Source: Atkinsonella hypoxylon
Lineage: Eukaryota; Ascomycota; Sordariomycetes; Hypocreales; Clavicipitaceae
Direction: 5' to 3'
DNA length: 64,000 nt
NCBI GenBank assembly: GCA_000729835.1
Contig: JFHB01000133.1
Coordinates: 1 to 64,000, forward strand
The notes beneath the pieces were generated by a model. The model ran no database searches and was not told the origin of the DNA. It worked only from the letters and a program-made list of their open reading frames with translations. Numbering within the stretch: position 1 is the stretch's first letter; every line of letters starts with the position of its first letter. The position numbers and the translations under genes are program-made. Positions 33,301 to 45,242 of the stretch are shown one piece after another.

Positions 33301-35980
33301 CACATTTCTCGGCGGTGGTGATGGAAAAAGCATTTGGACCAGCTTCTGGTTCACCTTGCACAATTACGGGCAGGAGCGGCAGCTTGCTCTGGGAGACTTT
33401 GCCGTGATCTCGGAAGAGGTGGATAAGCTGCTGGCACTGAGCTCTGGCGCGTTGGACAAAATTGACCAGATCTCGGTACATTGAAGGTCTGTCCAGCTCC
33501 ACGATACGCTGAAGGTGATTTGTGTAGCGTGATAGTTCGTCAGGTGTTTGGCAATTCTTGGCAAATTCATCGATAACTATACACGCTGTAAGCTGTGTGG
33601 ACGAGAAGGCAGAGCTCAATCCCGGAACAAGCAAGGCATCATAATCGTCGAGGCACGAGGAAGGAACCAAAGACATAATCTTGCCCATCGCAGTTGAGGC
33701 AGAGGCTCGAGATCGGATCAGTACGTCCATGCCCACGAGATCAACATCACCTTGCATCATATGGCCATCGACATCATGTGTCATGCCTGTCGAGACTGAT
33801 TCTTCCACTTTGGCCGATCTGCGCCGACGTTTCGTTGCCCGGTCAGCTCCTTCAGGCGATGATAACCGCCGACTGGTTGGTGGTGCCATGCCCTGTGCTG
33901 AGTAAGTGCCTCCTGATGGCTTCTGGAATAAGGTAGCATTCATAGGAATAGGGTTGCGCGAGATGCCGATTGGGTGGAGGGTAAGTTGCATCAGAGGATC
34001 GATGTGAGGCGCAAACTCGTCGGCAAGGACTGTGGGGGTTTTAGCCAAAGAGTCGACCAGTGCATTCCACAACTCTAAAGATGTGTTGAGAGTTTCTTGG
34101 TCTCTTTCGACCAGGATATTCTGGAAGATGAGTCTGAGAATCCTGCCATTGAGCCAACCATGAGACGTGTCGTCTCCCAGATTGGCAAATGTCAGGAGAG
34201 CCTTCAAGACAGCCAGACGCACAGACGTAATGGTATGACGAAGGAAGGGATACAGCCGTGGGACCAGCAGAGTGAATGATCTCTCTTCGTCTTGGGCGGC
34301 CGAGGTCTTCATCGCTTCCAGAACTTCGGGGAAACCGCACAATGTAGCGAGAAGATCCATGATGCGGCCAGTGCTTGCACTGAGATCATCGCCCAAGTTT
34401 GACAAGCTCTCCCATACGATACTAGTCAGGCCATCCAATTGATTCGGTCGCATTGTAACAAACTCCTTGGCCATTGGGATGAGGGTTGCAGCACTGACAG
34501 AGCGGACATCGTCATCCATGTCCCCCAATCCTTTCATGACTGCCTTGATGATGCCATCAATCATATCACCATCCTGTAGAAGCAGGTCTTTCCTTACAGC
34601 GACGACATACCGAAGTCCAACCATGCCACCGTGGCACACAGCCCAAACAGGGCGTTCGAGCTCCAAGTCCTCCTGCATGACCATGCGAAATAGGATGCGA
34701 TAAATATTGTGAACAGAAGACGAAGGTACATGTTTGAGAGCTGAGCCAAGTGTTTGACCAATCGTCTCACGGATCGGAGCCACGGATGTGTCTGAACTGT
34801 AATCAGTGAATCGATCAAGCATTAAAACACAGCAAAGGCGACAGGCGAGGTCGTCTAGCCATTTGCGGTTGAGGTTATCGTTCTCTGCTCTCGGCTTTCC
34901 CTGGATCCGACCAGCACCGCGACCATGAACTCGAACAACATCTCTGAGTCCCATGGCAGCTCCGTGGCGGGTTTCCCACGAAATATCAAAAAGATCAATC
35001 TTGAGGAAGTCACACAAACGCTCGAATGGCCATTCGGCGCCTTCCATTGTGTCTTCTACCTCAATCTCCGACTTTATCGGTAATACGGGGCCTTTGAACT
35101 CGCTCACAACTTTGGTGTCCTCATTGACATCAGCAGGACGCTCGAGATTGAAATAATCATTCATTTTGCCGATTTTCTTGGATTCGTCCTCGGTCCCAGG
35201 TGTTTCATCCACACCGAAGCTTTCAGATCCAGCAGTTGTCAAGCGACGTACCGTGAGGTCTCCAAAGCCTACTTTTCCTTGTGAAGCCCTCATGGCCTCT
35301 CTCTTCCGCTTCCGTTTCAAGACGTTCAGTTGCCTCGAACTCAGTTGGGAGTCCTCTCCGGTTTGGCTGTGAAACATGCTGTCACTCCTCGCTAGTCCAT
35401 TCCCGTTTGCACCGCCTATAGGCGTCATGGGTGCGTTCTGGCCATCCGCAACGACGGGCATTTCTTCGTCTTCGAATTTCCGTCCGAGCAAACCAAGTCT
35501 ACCATGAAGTGTCTTCTTCTGGTGCACTAGACGCTCTTGTGGGCTTAGTGACGCCAGTGTGTATTCGATTCCTCCTCCTCGAAGCAATTCGCGGCCATAT
35601 TTCAAGATTGAATTCACGTCAAGTGACTCAAACTCTAGCAAGTCCTCTTCCTGGATAAGCAACTCCTTCTCAGGGTCTTCTTTCTTGATATGACCATTCT
35701 CCCCAGAGGCTTCTTCTTTCTTTTCCCCTGACAAGCCATCGTCCTCATTTGGGTCAAATAGAGGTGCATGTTCGACGATCTTGCCAATGGCTTTGGCTGC
35801 TGTGCTGCGAGTTTCCCAATCCTTGTGTCTCAAGTAGGGAACAACGCGAGACAAGAGGTTAAAGAGCTCGTCTGGATGTTGCTTTTGCCAGTCGGCAAGT
35901 TGATTGACTGCGGTCTCTCGAATAAGTCTGGTGCTCCCCGTTTCGAGAATCGTCACCAACCGATCTAATCGAGAGGCCAT
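30302..35980 (-). CDS. MOT1: TBP-associated Swi2/Snf2 ATPase Mot1
   Basis: One uninterrupted frame of 1892 residues (yeast Mot1 is 1867). It starts MASRLDRLVTILETGSTRLIRE, the first of many HEAT repeats that wrap around TATA-binding protein; acidic and low-complexity inserts interrupt them (about residues 60-330). The C-terminal third is the Snf2 motor: SYQQEGVNWLNFL, Walker A in DDMGLGKTLQT near residue 1330, the Walker B variant LDEGHLIKN near 1440, TGTPIQN, and motif VI in DRAHRIGQKK. Mot1 uses ATP to strip TBP from DNA, repressing TATA genes and redistributing TBP. The lack of introns across 5.7 kb is notable beside its spliced neighbours. It is divergent from SMC3 across a 5 kb gap. Assignment certain. 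Confidence 0.97.
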   Translation of the reverse strand: MASRLDRLVTILETGSTRLIRETAVNQLADWQKQHPDELFNLLSRVVPYLRHKDWETRSTAAKAIGKIVEHAPLFDPNEDDGLSGEKKEEASGENGHIKKEDPEKELLIQEEDLLEFESLDVNSILKYGRELLRGGGIEYTLASLSPQERLVHQKKTLHGRLGLLGRKFEDEEMPVVADGQNAPMTPIGGANGNGLARSDSMFHSQTGEDSQLSSRQLNVLKRKRKREAMRASQGKVGFGDLTVRRLTTAGSESFGVDETPGTEDESKKIGKMNDYFNLERPADVNEDTKVVSEFKGPVLPIKSEIEVEDTMEGAEWPFERLCDFLKIDLFDISWETRHGAAMGLRDVVRVHGRGAGRIQGKPRAENDNLNRKWLDDLACRLCCVLMLDRFTDYSSDTSVAPIRETIGQTLGSALKHVPSSSVHNIYRILFRMVMQEDLELERPVWAVCHGGMVGLRYVVAVRKDLLLQDGDMIDGIIKAVMKGLGDMDDDVRSVSAATLIPMAKEFVTMRPNQLDGLTSIVWESLSNLGDDLSASTGRIMDLLATLCGFPEVLEAMKTSAAQDEERSFTLLVPRLYPFLRHTITSVRLAVLKALLTFANLGDDTSHGWLNGRILRLIFQNILVERDQETLNTSLELWNALVDSLAKTPTVLADEFAPHIDPLMQLTLHPIGISRNPIPMNATLFQKPSGGTYSAQGMAPPTSRRLSSPEGADRATKRRRRSAKVEESVSTGMTHDVDGHMMQGDVDLVGMDVLIRSRASASTAMGKIMSLVPSSCLDDYDALLVPGLSSAFSSTQLTACIVIDEFAKNCQTPDELSRYTNHLQRIVELDRPSMYRDLVNFVQRARAQCQQLIHLFRDHGKVSQSKLPLLPVIVQGEPEAGPNAFSITTAEKCVKEDYEKLKKLMPPGQRLIASQQLEEARNVAVTAIEEATAFKEARDIRIKAGAACALVAMKLLPKKPSPLIKGIMESVKTEESQLLQNRSSATIAKLVKLFAEKGRKGPSDKVVANLVKFSCVEVAETPEFPVHATKTSCVLSMQKEEDRVDHADAAKWAREAKAARITRRGAKEALEILSKAYGPRLLETVPSLRVFMEEPLIKAFSGDLPLEAKDPELAFGQEIVDAMSVIRMMTPTLDAALYPFVMSLLPLIIKALHSELSVFRYMAAKCLATICSVITVEGMTALVEKVLPSISNPLDLNFRQGVTEAIYHLIAVMGDAILPYVIFLIVPVLGRMSDSDNEIRLIATTSFATLVKLVPLEAGIPDPPGLSEELLKGRDRERTFIAQLLDPKKVETFKIPVAIKAELRSYQQEGVNWLNFLNKYHLHGILCDDMGLGKTLQTICIVASDHHQRQEEFAKTGAVDVRRMPSLIVCPPTLSGHWQQEIKNYAPFLTAMAYVGPPVERRAMRNKLGETDIVVTSYDVCRNDADVLEKHSWNYVVLDEGHLIKNPKAKITQAVKRLASNHRLILTGTPIQNNVLELWSLFDFLMPGFLGAEKVFLDRFAKPIAASRFSKASSKEQEAGALAIEALHKQVLPFLLRRLKEEVLNDLPPKILQNYYCDLSDLQKKLFEDFTKKQGKKLQAEAGRDDKDAKQHIFQALQYMRKLCNSPAMVMKPGSPVYEETQKILQKQGTTIEDAIHAPKLTALRDLLVDCGIGGDEGDVNDPLYQPIKPHRALIFCQMKEMLDMVQNKVLKELLPSVSHLRLDGSVEANKRQDIVNKFNSDPSYDVLLLTTSVGGLGLNLTGADTVIFVEHDWNPQKDLQAMDRAHRIGQKKVVNVYRLITRGTLEEKILSLQRFKIDVASTVVNQQNAGLATMDTDQILDLFNLGDSGPNLISDKPQNEVEGREEDMVDIETGDLRQPGKKAWLDDLGELWDSKQYEESFDLDDFMKTMS

Positions 35981-38900
35981 TGTAATTCAAAGATCAATGT
36001 GATTGCAAGCTAAGGTTCCTCTTGTACCATCGATGAGCAATGAAAAGGTGTCCCAATCGAGGTGCAGTTTGTGGACAGCTGGCCCATGCACTGCATCCCG
36101 GGGAAGCGATGATAAACTCCCGATGACAGGCACCAAATCTCAGAATACGATGACCAAATCGGCGCAAAGATATTCGAGAAACGGTTGGTTACCTCTTGTG
36201 GAGACGAGAAGATCCAAGAAAGGTACAGCTGTGGCCAATTGTGATGGTCTGATAGCTGGGTCACACTTGCACTAGATTCTGTCTGGGTATGCAAGCTTGC
36301 CGTATTGAGAGAATCAACTGGTGGAATAAAGATGCATCAGAGTTGCAACTCTATTCCTAGGCCTATCGAATTTGCCACTTTGGATGGATGGATCTTAAGT
36401 CGCGTTCAATGGTAGAGACGATATGCCCAGTTGGGTACAGTTGTTTACTTAAAGCAAGCAGCTGTCTGTGGCGGTAGCTGATGTGGTGATGTGGTGATGT
36501 GTGGCTGGTGGCGGCTAGTGACTTTGGTTTGGTTTGTGCTGTAGCACTTGTGTGTGCAGGGGGCGAAGGGTGAGTGAGTACCAATGTCTGCGTAACCGTG
36601 TGCGTGTACGTACGTTGTCTGTGTTTGTACATGCGGTGGTGCGTACAGTGCAAACAGTGCAGGCAGTGTCGGCAGTGCAAGCGGTGCGTCCGTCAGACCG
36701 ACAAGAGCTGGCGCGGCTGGCCTCTCAGCTGGGGACGGGACGGGAAAAATCGAGTGGAGGGCAGGCCTGGTCTTTGTATAATGTGTGTTCTGTACTTTTA
36801 TACCGCCAGCGCGCGCCGCCCAGCACGAGCAGCCAACGGTTTCTATCGCTAGTCTTCGCTTAATTTTCCTCTTGGGCTGGCTGGCCCCGTTTTGTATTGG
36901 CCTGGGGCTCCGCTCTGGCCTCGCGTCTCTCCCTCCCCCCTCTCTCCATCTAGACTTTGGTCCCTCCTCTCCCTTCCTCTCCACATGCCTGCCTGCTCCA
37001 GCAGTCCGGCCTGTCGTCTGAGGCGTCTGAAGCAGAAGAGGTCTGCTGCATGGCAATAGGTTCCATTGTCAGCCTTTTTTTTTTTTTTCTATTGACTGTT
37101 TACCTTTCTTGGAGAAAAAAAAAATCTGCCTCCTCTTAGCCAAGCGACAAAGTGCTCTGGCCATTTATTGAAAATTCAGCCAGCCATTCCCCGTGCACGT
37201 CTCCGCATCCCGCAGAGGAGACCAGATATTTATCTGCAAGTTTATCTTGTGGTTAGTTGTTTGATATGCAGTGCATACTCCGAGTGCAAGATCACATGCT
37301 CCTTCTCTCTGGCTTTCATCAAGTTGAATGTGCCCCGGCATAAATCGATCGAGGATGCACGGAGTGTTCGCGAATTGGCGCCCTTTTTGGGGAAGTCGCA
37401 ATCAAAATTGTTCCGAGCCCGGCACTTCTTGAGTCGTGACTAATATTGCGCGAGCAATCGGCAGTCTCTTACGTGCTATTTAAATTGCGCCTTACCTCAT
37501 TCGTCCAATCTGTGGTCCTTGGGGAGAAGAGACGGACTCTCCTTGTATCTCCATGGCACACCTCATAGCTTACCCTTGTTCTCTAAAACAGCTCCGAGTA
37601 ACATCTAGCCAGGCCCACGGAAAGAGCGTGCAGCTCCGGAACTTTCGGTTCCCTTCGTGTGACTGCTTTTCCTGAGGCGGACCCTCCGCTGTGGTTCCGT
37701 CGTGGCATGCATGCCTGAGGGCTGACAGAGAAACAGAGAAACAGAGAAACAGAGAGACAGAGAGACAGAGAGACAGAGAGTCGATTAAGCCTGCCCTACC
37801 ACGGAGTACTCTTTTTTCACATATTGTGACGAGATGGACAGATGACTCTCCTACATTCACCATGAGTTCGTCGGGCCCGAATATCAACTGTCGCACTGTC
37901 TCCTCCAGGTGCATGTTCTTCACCAATGCTACTATCTACCTACCTAGGTAGGTAAGCCGTGCATCTAGCGCCTTCGATATCCTGTCTTGCATCAGCAAGA
38001 CACTCTGCGGCTCCCAGTCGTGCGACTTCCACAACATGTGTGCGCCTAAAGGCCGACCAAGCGAGCAACATGCCGAAGGATATGAACCACAGCCGCAGGA
38101 AAGCCCAGTTCTGTATACTCTCCTGACCAAATCTCAACTGACGCGACACTGCACAAGTCGGTCCCGCACGCCGGGTCGTTGACGCTTTTGTCTATCTGGG
38201 TCATCCTTCAATTCCTCCAGGCAGACGCGAATAGTCAACCCACTAGGCAGCAACTGGGGCTAGTAGTTCAAGCTCCTCGTCTGACAATAGATTATCATAG
38301 TCGTCTAGGAAGGAAGACGTCTTGAAACATGTCGGCATGACATTTTTCCTTTTCGAGAGGACAAAATGAACGCGACCCCGTCAAATTCCGCCTCGGACCA
38401 TTTGAAAACTACACTTATTGAACCACTCCATGCATGCCTCACATGGTCGGCCACCGCAGTCATAGGCCATATGGTGGGCACCTTCCCCGCGACGATCAAG
38501 GAACTCGTTGAAGATGCTCGGTCCATACAATGGCTGGATAAATCTTAAAGATTACTTTTTCAACCTCGCCGAAACATACTTTGGATGGTAAGATGGGCTG
38601 CTTTGCCTCGAGACGCCTGACTGGTCGTACTCGCAGGGCAGAAGGTATGGCTTTTCTGGGGACCAATGCCCATCTCATGGAAGCCATTTCCTCAGGCGCT
38701 TATGATCTCGAGTCGTGCACGATACATCGCTCCGTGACAGCGCCCAGGAAATTTGCCTGCTATGGAGTGAAGCATCCGCTGCACCTTGTACTTATCTCAT
38801 TGTTATCGACTTTCCACACAGGTGGCGGAATAATTTGCTCTCTCGCTTCTCACCCGGAAATTCAATGATGAAAGTGCATTCACCTTCACCCTTCGCCATC

Positions 38901-40961
38901 ACCTGCCTGCTGACAGGTTCTCGTTCCACGTACCTTGAGAATAGGTGCTAATAATTGCAGACGAGTTCTTGAGCTTGGTATTTCCCAAATGACGTCATGC
39001 AGCTTGAAACTGTCAGCACATGAAGTTGATGTGTAATATCTCACACTTTGTATACGCTACAGGGACCGGGCGTCATCGTGCTTTGTACATCAGCAAACCA
39101 TTAATATTATCAGCAGCATAGTAATATCGCACATTGCTGCTGACACCCACTGTGGCCCAATAGGGCTGCACTGTCACAGTAACTGATACAAAGAGATAAT
39201 CCAATATAACCAAAGCTCTCGGCCAATATCGAGGCGTTGCCACGATTGCAGGAGCTACCACTAGTGCTTTTCAGCGCCGGTTGTAGCCAAGAATGTGATA
39301 CTAGGCAAATCCAGCAACTAGTAGGCTAAATGACGAAGTGAGACCACTGGTATTCATGTTCATCAATCAAGACGTGGACTTTGTAAAGGCATCGAAGAAT
39401 TATGTACTAGGGCTCATGACGTCATTCGCGAGCTAATTGCTCGTTGAATTAGTTGGCGGGAACGCGGCTGGATAGCTTGTGGTTGACGTAGTTGCAGCTT
39501 GGCACTGCAATCAGTCTCTATTTGCAGTTGGCAGTAAGCGGTGTGTGTCTCCATGCAATACCTAGGTACCTAGGCAGTTAGTAGAAGATGCCGCAAAACG
39601 AGCTAATTCGCTGGCTAGCAACAAGTCATTACTGAGCAGTTAGCTGCAATTGACCTTGCAACTGGTCTGGTCAATCAACAATTGCGGACCCGATCTTAAC
39701 CGGTTGGCGGTTGGTTGGCCGGCTGCCGGCTGCCGGAATAGACAACATGGGGGTTACCTGAGGTGGCTCCGCTTGAATGAACTTTTTTTTAAAAAAAAAA
39801 AAAAAATTGGTTACGGGAAGTTAAGAAAAGCTACCTGCATGCAAAATAAACGCGTTGATATGTATCCAGTTAATTGACGCTCTGTGTGGTTATAACTATG
39901 CATATTGGGAGGACCAAGGGAACGGGTGCATGCACTAGTGCGTACGGGTTTGTGTGTTGTTGTTGTATGTAACTAACTTGACTCCTTCTATCTATCCTAC
40001 GGAAAAGCTCGTGGGGATAAGTTAGGGGCTCGTTGGTGTTGGGACCACAGGTGATGCCCCATTTATATGGCGCATCCTCACCAATCAGCGCGCAGGTTAT
40101 CAGCTCGATGCTGCCTATTCCGACAGTTGTGGATATCGATATCGATCTTTATGGATTATTTGTCATGTTGTATCACAGAGATTATGTGAATAATTTAATT
40201 GCGTATGGTAACTAATGGACTAGTCCCTCCCCGTGGGGGCTGATTTGTGCTTTTCGGATTCTTGAGTCCAATAGCATTGTGTTAGTGTTGTTCCTCGCAG
40301 CACGACATCATCTGGCCAGATGTGCTTGACCCATGCTGGACGTGTTGCCAACAACATGAATTGAATTCCCGGTGTGGTTTTCGTGGCTGTCTGTTGGACA
40401 CACGGCAGACGTAGTGTTCGTTTTCATGGGCCTGTCTCTCGTCTTGGCACAGAAGTGAGTTGTTATTAGTCACGGACTTGCAATGGTGAGATGAGACTCG
40501 CTTTCCGCATCTGGTTGCCGGGTATTTTGACTCTCCATGGACAACAGGGCGGCCTTTACGCAACAAAGATGGGCATTCTGACGGTGACGGCCCCTCCAGG
40601 ACAAACAGAGCCATGTCAACTTACACGTAATCTTGACACAATTCTCTCATACTATACTTATACTGAAAGACTGGGCGGAGAATCGAGAATCAGTTCCTCA
40701 TCGTCATTACAGGGTAGCCCGGCTGAAGCATGGCAACTTTGCCGTGCCACATAGCCGCCTTAGGCATCAAACACCATTAGTCGTTCGTTTCTCAACGCGA
40801 CGCTAACTAACTAGTTAATTAACTACTTTCCATCGCGGTGGGTCAACAAGACGCGCTTCATCGCACAGACGACCTCATTTTCGCAACGACGACTCGGCCA
40901 AGTTTAGGTGTAGCTTACCGGCCTCGTCAGATGTTGCGAACAGGCGCCGGCGCAGCCCATC
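35981..40961. other. 5 kb gene-poor gap between MOT1 and SMC3
   Basis: This is the largest gap in the window. I found no frame, alone or spliced, that resembles a known protein. Features: AGAGAC/AGAAAC tandem repeat at about 37726-37782, ACCTAGGTA at 37942-37950 and 39560-39568, and an E2F-like TTGGCGGGAA at about 39453-39462. A stretch at 38366-38868 has two adjacent frames of 60-95 codons in different phases with fairly normal composition but no recognisable family. The extremities must include the promoters of the two divergent genes. Rapidly evolving genes or non-coding transcripts could lie here unseen. Confidence 0.5.
37726..37782. repeat. AGAGAAAC / AGAGAGAC tandem repeat
   Basis: Imperfect 8-10 bp purine-rich units; the A-containing variant comes first and the G-containing variant follows. 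Intergenic, within the MOT1-SMC3 gap. Confidence 0.85.
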
Positions 40962-43900
40962 ATGTACATCAAACAGATCATTATTCAGGGCTTTAAAAGG
41001 TATGTAATGTAATCTAGCGTGCATCTCCCCGCACCCAATAGTCATTGACAGTCTCGCAGCTACAAAGACCAAACTGTCATAGAGCCGTTCTCGCCAAAGA
41101 CCAATGTCATCGTCGGTCGCAATGGCTCCGGCAAAAGTAACTTCTTCGCAGCAATGCGATTCGTGCTTAGCGACGCCTACACACAGATGAGTCGAGAAGA
41201 GCGACAAGGCCTCCTGCACGAGGGTTCTGGTTCAGCTGTCATGTCCGCCTACGTGGAGATCATCTTCGACAATAGTGACGATCGGTTCCCCACAGGAAAC
41301 AAGGAAGTTGTCTTGCGCCGAACGATTGGACTAAAAAAGGACGAATACTCGGTGGACCGTAAAGTCGTGACCAAGACCGACGTCATGAACTTGCTTGAGG
41401 CTGCCGGTTTCTCTCGATCGAATCCTTACTACATTGTGCCCCAGGGCCGCGTGACGGCTTTAACAAACATGAAAGAGTCTGACAGACTGAACCTGCTGAA
41501 AGAGGTCGCTGGCACCCACGTGTATGAGGCGCGACGCGCAGAGTCATTGAAAATCATGCACGAGACCAACAATAAGCGAGAGAAGATCGATGAATTGCTT
41601 GAATACATCAAGGAACGACTGGCTGAGCTTGAAGAAGAAAAGGAAGAACTGCGCGGTTTCCAAGACAAGGACAGGGAGAGACGATGCCTGGAGTATGCCT
41701 ACCATCACCGCGAACAAGTTACGATTCAGTCTGCCCTGGAGGACATCGACGGTGCCAGACAGGAAGGTCTCGATACCAGTGACTCGAGTCGCATGGAATA
41801 CCTAAAGGGTGAGAAAGCCATTTCAAAACTCGACGCCAAGATCCACAGCCTCCAGAGAGAGCTGGAGTTGCTTCAGATCGACCGACGTCAACAGGAAGAA
41901 GACAGACGAGATTGTGCCAAGGCTCTCGCCAAAGTGGAACTCAAAGTGAAGAATCTTAAGGACGGCCAATCCGCTCAAGAGCAGGCACGAGCGCAACATG
42001 AAGCGGAACTGCAGTCCGTCCAATCAGAAATAGCACAGAAGGAGAAGCAGTTGAAGAAGATATTACCCGAGTATAAGAAGAAAAAGCAGCAAGAAGATGA
42101 AATTCGGCGACAACTGGACACGGCCGAAGCCTCAAGAGCACGTCTCTTTGCCAAGCAAAACCGTGGATCACGATTTAAGGACAAGTCCGAACGGGATGCA
42201 TGGTTAGGACAGGAAATCGAGGACTTAAATTTGACCATTAGCGCACAAAAAGCGAACAAGTTGGAGGCGGACGAGGAGGTTGCCAGGGTACAAGAATCCA
42301 TTCAACAGACAGAGGAAGAGGTTGCACAGTTGAGATCTCGGTTGGCCAACTGGAGTAGTGATAGAGTCTTGATGGCCGATGCAGCAACGCAAGCTCGGGT
42401 GACGCTGGATAGACTGAACGACGAGCGGAAGCTTATTCGTCGCAAAGAGGACAAGCTAAACTCCGTCATTGCTAATGCCCGGCAAGAAAGGGACCAAGCT
42501 GAGCGAGAGTTGTCTCATGCAGTCGACGGGGCGACCGCGCGGGGTCTGGCCACTATTCGCCGATTGAAGCAGGAACAGGATCTTCCGGGCGCTTACGGCA
42601 CATTAGCAGACTTGCTCGAGGTCAATGATGCATACAGACTGCCTGTCGAACAGACAGCTGGAGCAAGTTTGTTCCATTATATCGTCGACAACGCGGACAC
42701 TGCCACCTATTTGGCAGACTATCTGTTTAAACAACGTGGCGGCCGTGTAACATTTATGCCATTGGCGCAATTACGACCTCGTCAAGTCGCCTTCCCCCGA
42801 TCTACCGACGCAGTGCCTCTTATCAACAAGATCCATTATGACCCCAAGTTCGAAAAAGCCTTCCAACAAGTATTCGGAAAAACAGTAGTATGCATTAACC
42901 TTGCCGTCGCAGCCCAATACGCACGCAGTCACGGCGTTGATGGAATCACCGCGGACGGCGATACAACCAACAAGAGAGGTGCCATGACTGGTGGCTACAT
43001 CGATCCCCGAAAATCACGTCTCGAAGCTGTGCAAGCCGCGAATAAGTGGCGCGAAGAGTATGAAAACTTGGTAGCCCAATCGCGGGATCTTCGCCGTCAG
43101 ATCGAGCTGAAAGACCAAGAGATCACGGCAGCCATGTCAGAGCTGCAAAAGATGGAGCAACAGTTGAGGAATGCAGATGATGGCTTTGAGCCCCTGAAAC
43201 ATGAGTTGCGAAACAAGTCAAGTCACGTTGAAAACGAGCGGGCTCATCTCGATGCCGCTATTAGGCGCCGGGACGCGGTAGAGAAGAACATGAACGGGTT
43301 CATGGAAGAGGTGGCCGCTCTTGAAGATGAATTGGCAAGCGAGTTCAAGAAGAGCCTCACGCCAGCTGAAGAACAGGAGTTGGAGAAGCTCAGCGCCATG
43401 ACGCAACAGCTACAGAGGCAATGGAATGAGGTGAGCAATGAACGCAGAGCTCTCGAACGAACGAAGCAATTGCTTGAAGTGGACTTGCGCCAAAACCTTC
43501 AAATGAAACTGGATCAGCTCAACAGTCAGGCATTTGAAAATTCAGCATCGGGAGGTGCATCGGGAGGCATGAAGGATGCCCAGCGAGAGCTGAAGGCTGC
43601 CCAGAAGGCACTCAAGACCATCGAAGCCAGTCTGCAAGAAACAGAAGGCAAGATGGACCAAATCACCAGTCAAATCGACCAATTGAGCGTGGAGAAGGCG
43701 GAGCGCGAACAAATACAGAACGAAATCTCCACGAGGATAGAGAGGCAACAAAAGAAGATGGAGAAGACTCTGCAGCGAAAAGCTCTTCTTACTGCACAGG
43801 CCGCGGAATGCGCCAAGAATATCAGAGACCTGGGTGTGCTCCCTGAAGAGGCCTTTGACAAATATGAGAACATGGAAGCGAGCGCGGTATGTTGGAGGCG

Positions 43901-44793
43901 TCCTTTGCCCCCCCGGGCCGAACCGCATCATCATATTTTACTGACGCAAATTAGATCACAAACAGGCTGAAAAAGGTCAACGAAGCATTGAAGAAGTATA
44001 AGCATGTCAATAAGAAAGCCTTTGAGCAGTACAACAATTTCACCACGCAGCAAGACCAGCTCATGAAGCGACGCAAGGAATTGGATGCTTCCCAAGAGTC
44101 CATCGAAGAACTGGTTGAGCATTTGGATCGGCGAAAGGACGAGGCTATTGATCGTACTTTTAAACAGGTTTCCAAGGAGTTTGCGACCATCTTCGGCAAG
44201 CTGGTTCCTGCGGGACACGGCCGGCTCGTCATTCAGAGAAGAATCGATCGACGGCAAGACATGGATGAATCAGACGAGGAGGCCCGCGGTAGTGTCGAGA
44301 ATTACATCGGCGTTGGAATCAGCGTTTCCTTCAACTCGAAGGAGCTCGACGAGCAGCAAAGGATCCAGCAGCTGAGCGGTGGACAAAAGAGTACGTCGAG
44401 TCAACTAGTGTAGTGGCCTGGGGATTTCCCCCCCTCTCCCCCTTCCTCCCTTGGAACAAAACGCTAACAATAACTTCTTCCCTAGGTTTGTGCGCATTGT
44501 GCCTCATCTTCGCCCTGCAGCAGACAGAGAGCAGTCCCATGGTCATTTTCGACGAAGTAGATGCCAATCTGGACGCCCAGTACCGCACCGCAGTCGCAGC
44601 GCTTCTGGAGTCCATCTCCAACGAAGCGGGCACGCAGTTCATCTGCACGACTTTCCGGCCTGAGATTGTCCACGTGGCGGATAAGTGCTATGGCGTGACG
44701 TTCCACAACAAGACGAGCTCTATCAACTGCGTGCCTACGACTGAAGCCCTCAGCTTTGTCGAGGGCCAGGCCAAGCCTACGGGGACGTCATGA
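40962..44793 (+). CDS. SMC3: cohesin subunit Smc3
   Basis: Four exons (40962-40999, 41060-43886, 43955-44390, 44486-44793) give 1202 residues. The first exon encodes MYIKQIIIQGFK, joined to SYKDQTVIEPF. The ATPase head has Walker A GRNGSGKSN with Lys38, the C-motif LSGGQKS at about 1095-1101, and Walker B MVIFDEVDANLD with Asp1123/Glu1124. Lys105-Lys106 in GLKKDEY are the positions acetylated by Eco1 to lock cohesion. The middle is two long coiled coils around a hinge (GAYGTLADLLEV to about GAMTGGYIDPRKS). Smc3 pairs with Smc1 and Scc1 to form the ring that holds sister chromatids and organises loops. All introns lie at the gene's ends, as is common for fungal SMC genes. Assignment certain. 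Confidence 0.97.
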
Positions 44794-45242
44794 ATAGGGA
44801 CCGACCGTGGCATCAGGAAGGGGCAGGTAGGGTTTTTATTTTTTTTTTGTTTTTGAGCACGTCTGCATTACGATAGGACGCGACGCGACGTGAGGATGGA
44901 GTTCTTGGCGTTGGTGAGGAAAACAACCCTGGTTTGGTGAGGCGTTTCTGGTACTATCATGGTTTGAGCTTGTGCTTTGGACGCTTTGGCGTGGTTGCCT
45001 TGATTCATACTTTTGGAATGCCAAGGATAGTTGTGCGTCTGTATTGAAGAAAACTGGTCATTGTAGTCATAACCATCAAGACATCTGCAACGCAGCGTAC
45101 TTGTGTGACTGGCAAAAGGGGACTTTCCTGGTACAAGTATGGTTGTATAAAGATGTACACTAGTTCTAGTTTACAGATGCGCCGAGGACGGCCAATCGTC
45201 TGGACCATGGCCAGTCTGTGGTTCCCCGCCAACGTGTGTATC
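44794..45242. other. intergenic, convergent 3' ends
   Basis: Spacer between SMC3 and the mL46 gene. A T-rich run lies at about 44836-44856 just after SMC3. No gene seen. Confidence 0.6.

Noticed and set aside
36445..37056. 203-codon minus-strand frame in the MOT1-SMC3 gap
   Set aside because: Biased Arg/Pro/His content through CA/TG-rich sequence, no similarity, no start or splice context.
38366..38868. two adjoining plus-strand frames as a possible spliced gene
   Set aside because: I could not find splice sites that join them into one product and recognised no domain; kept only as a reason to look at the gap.
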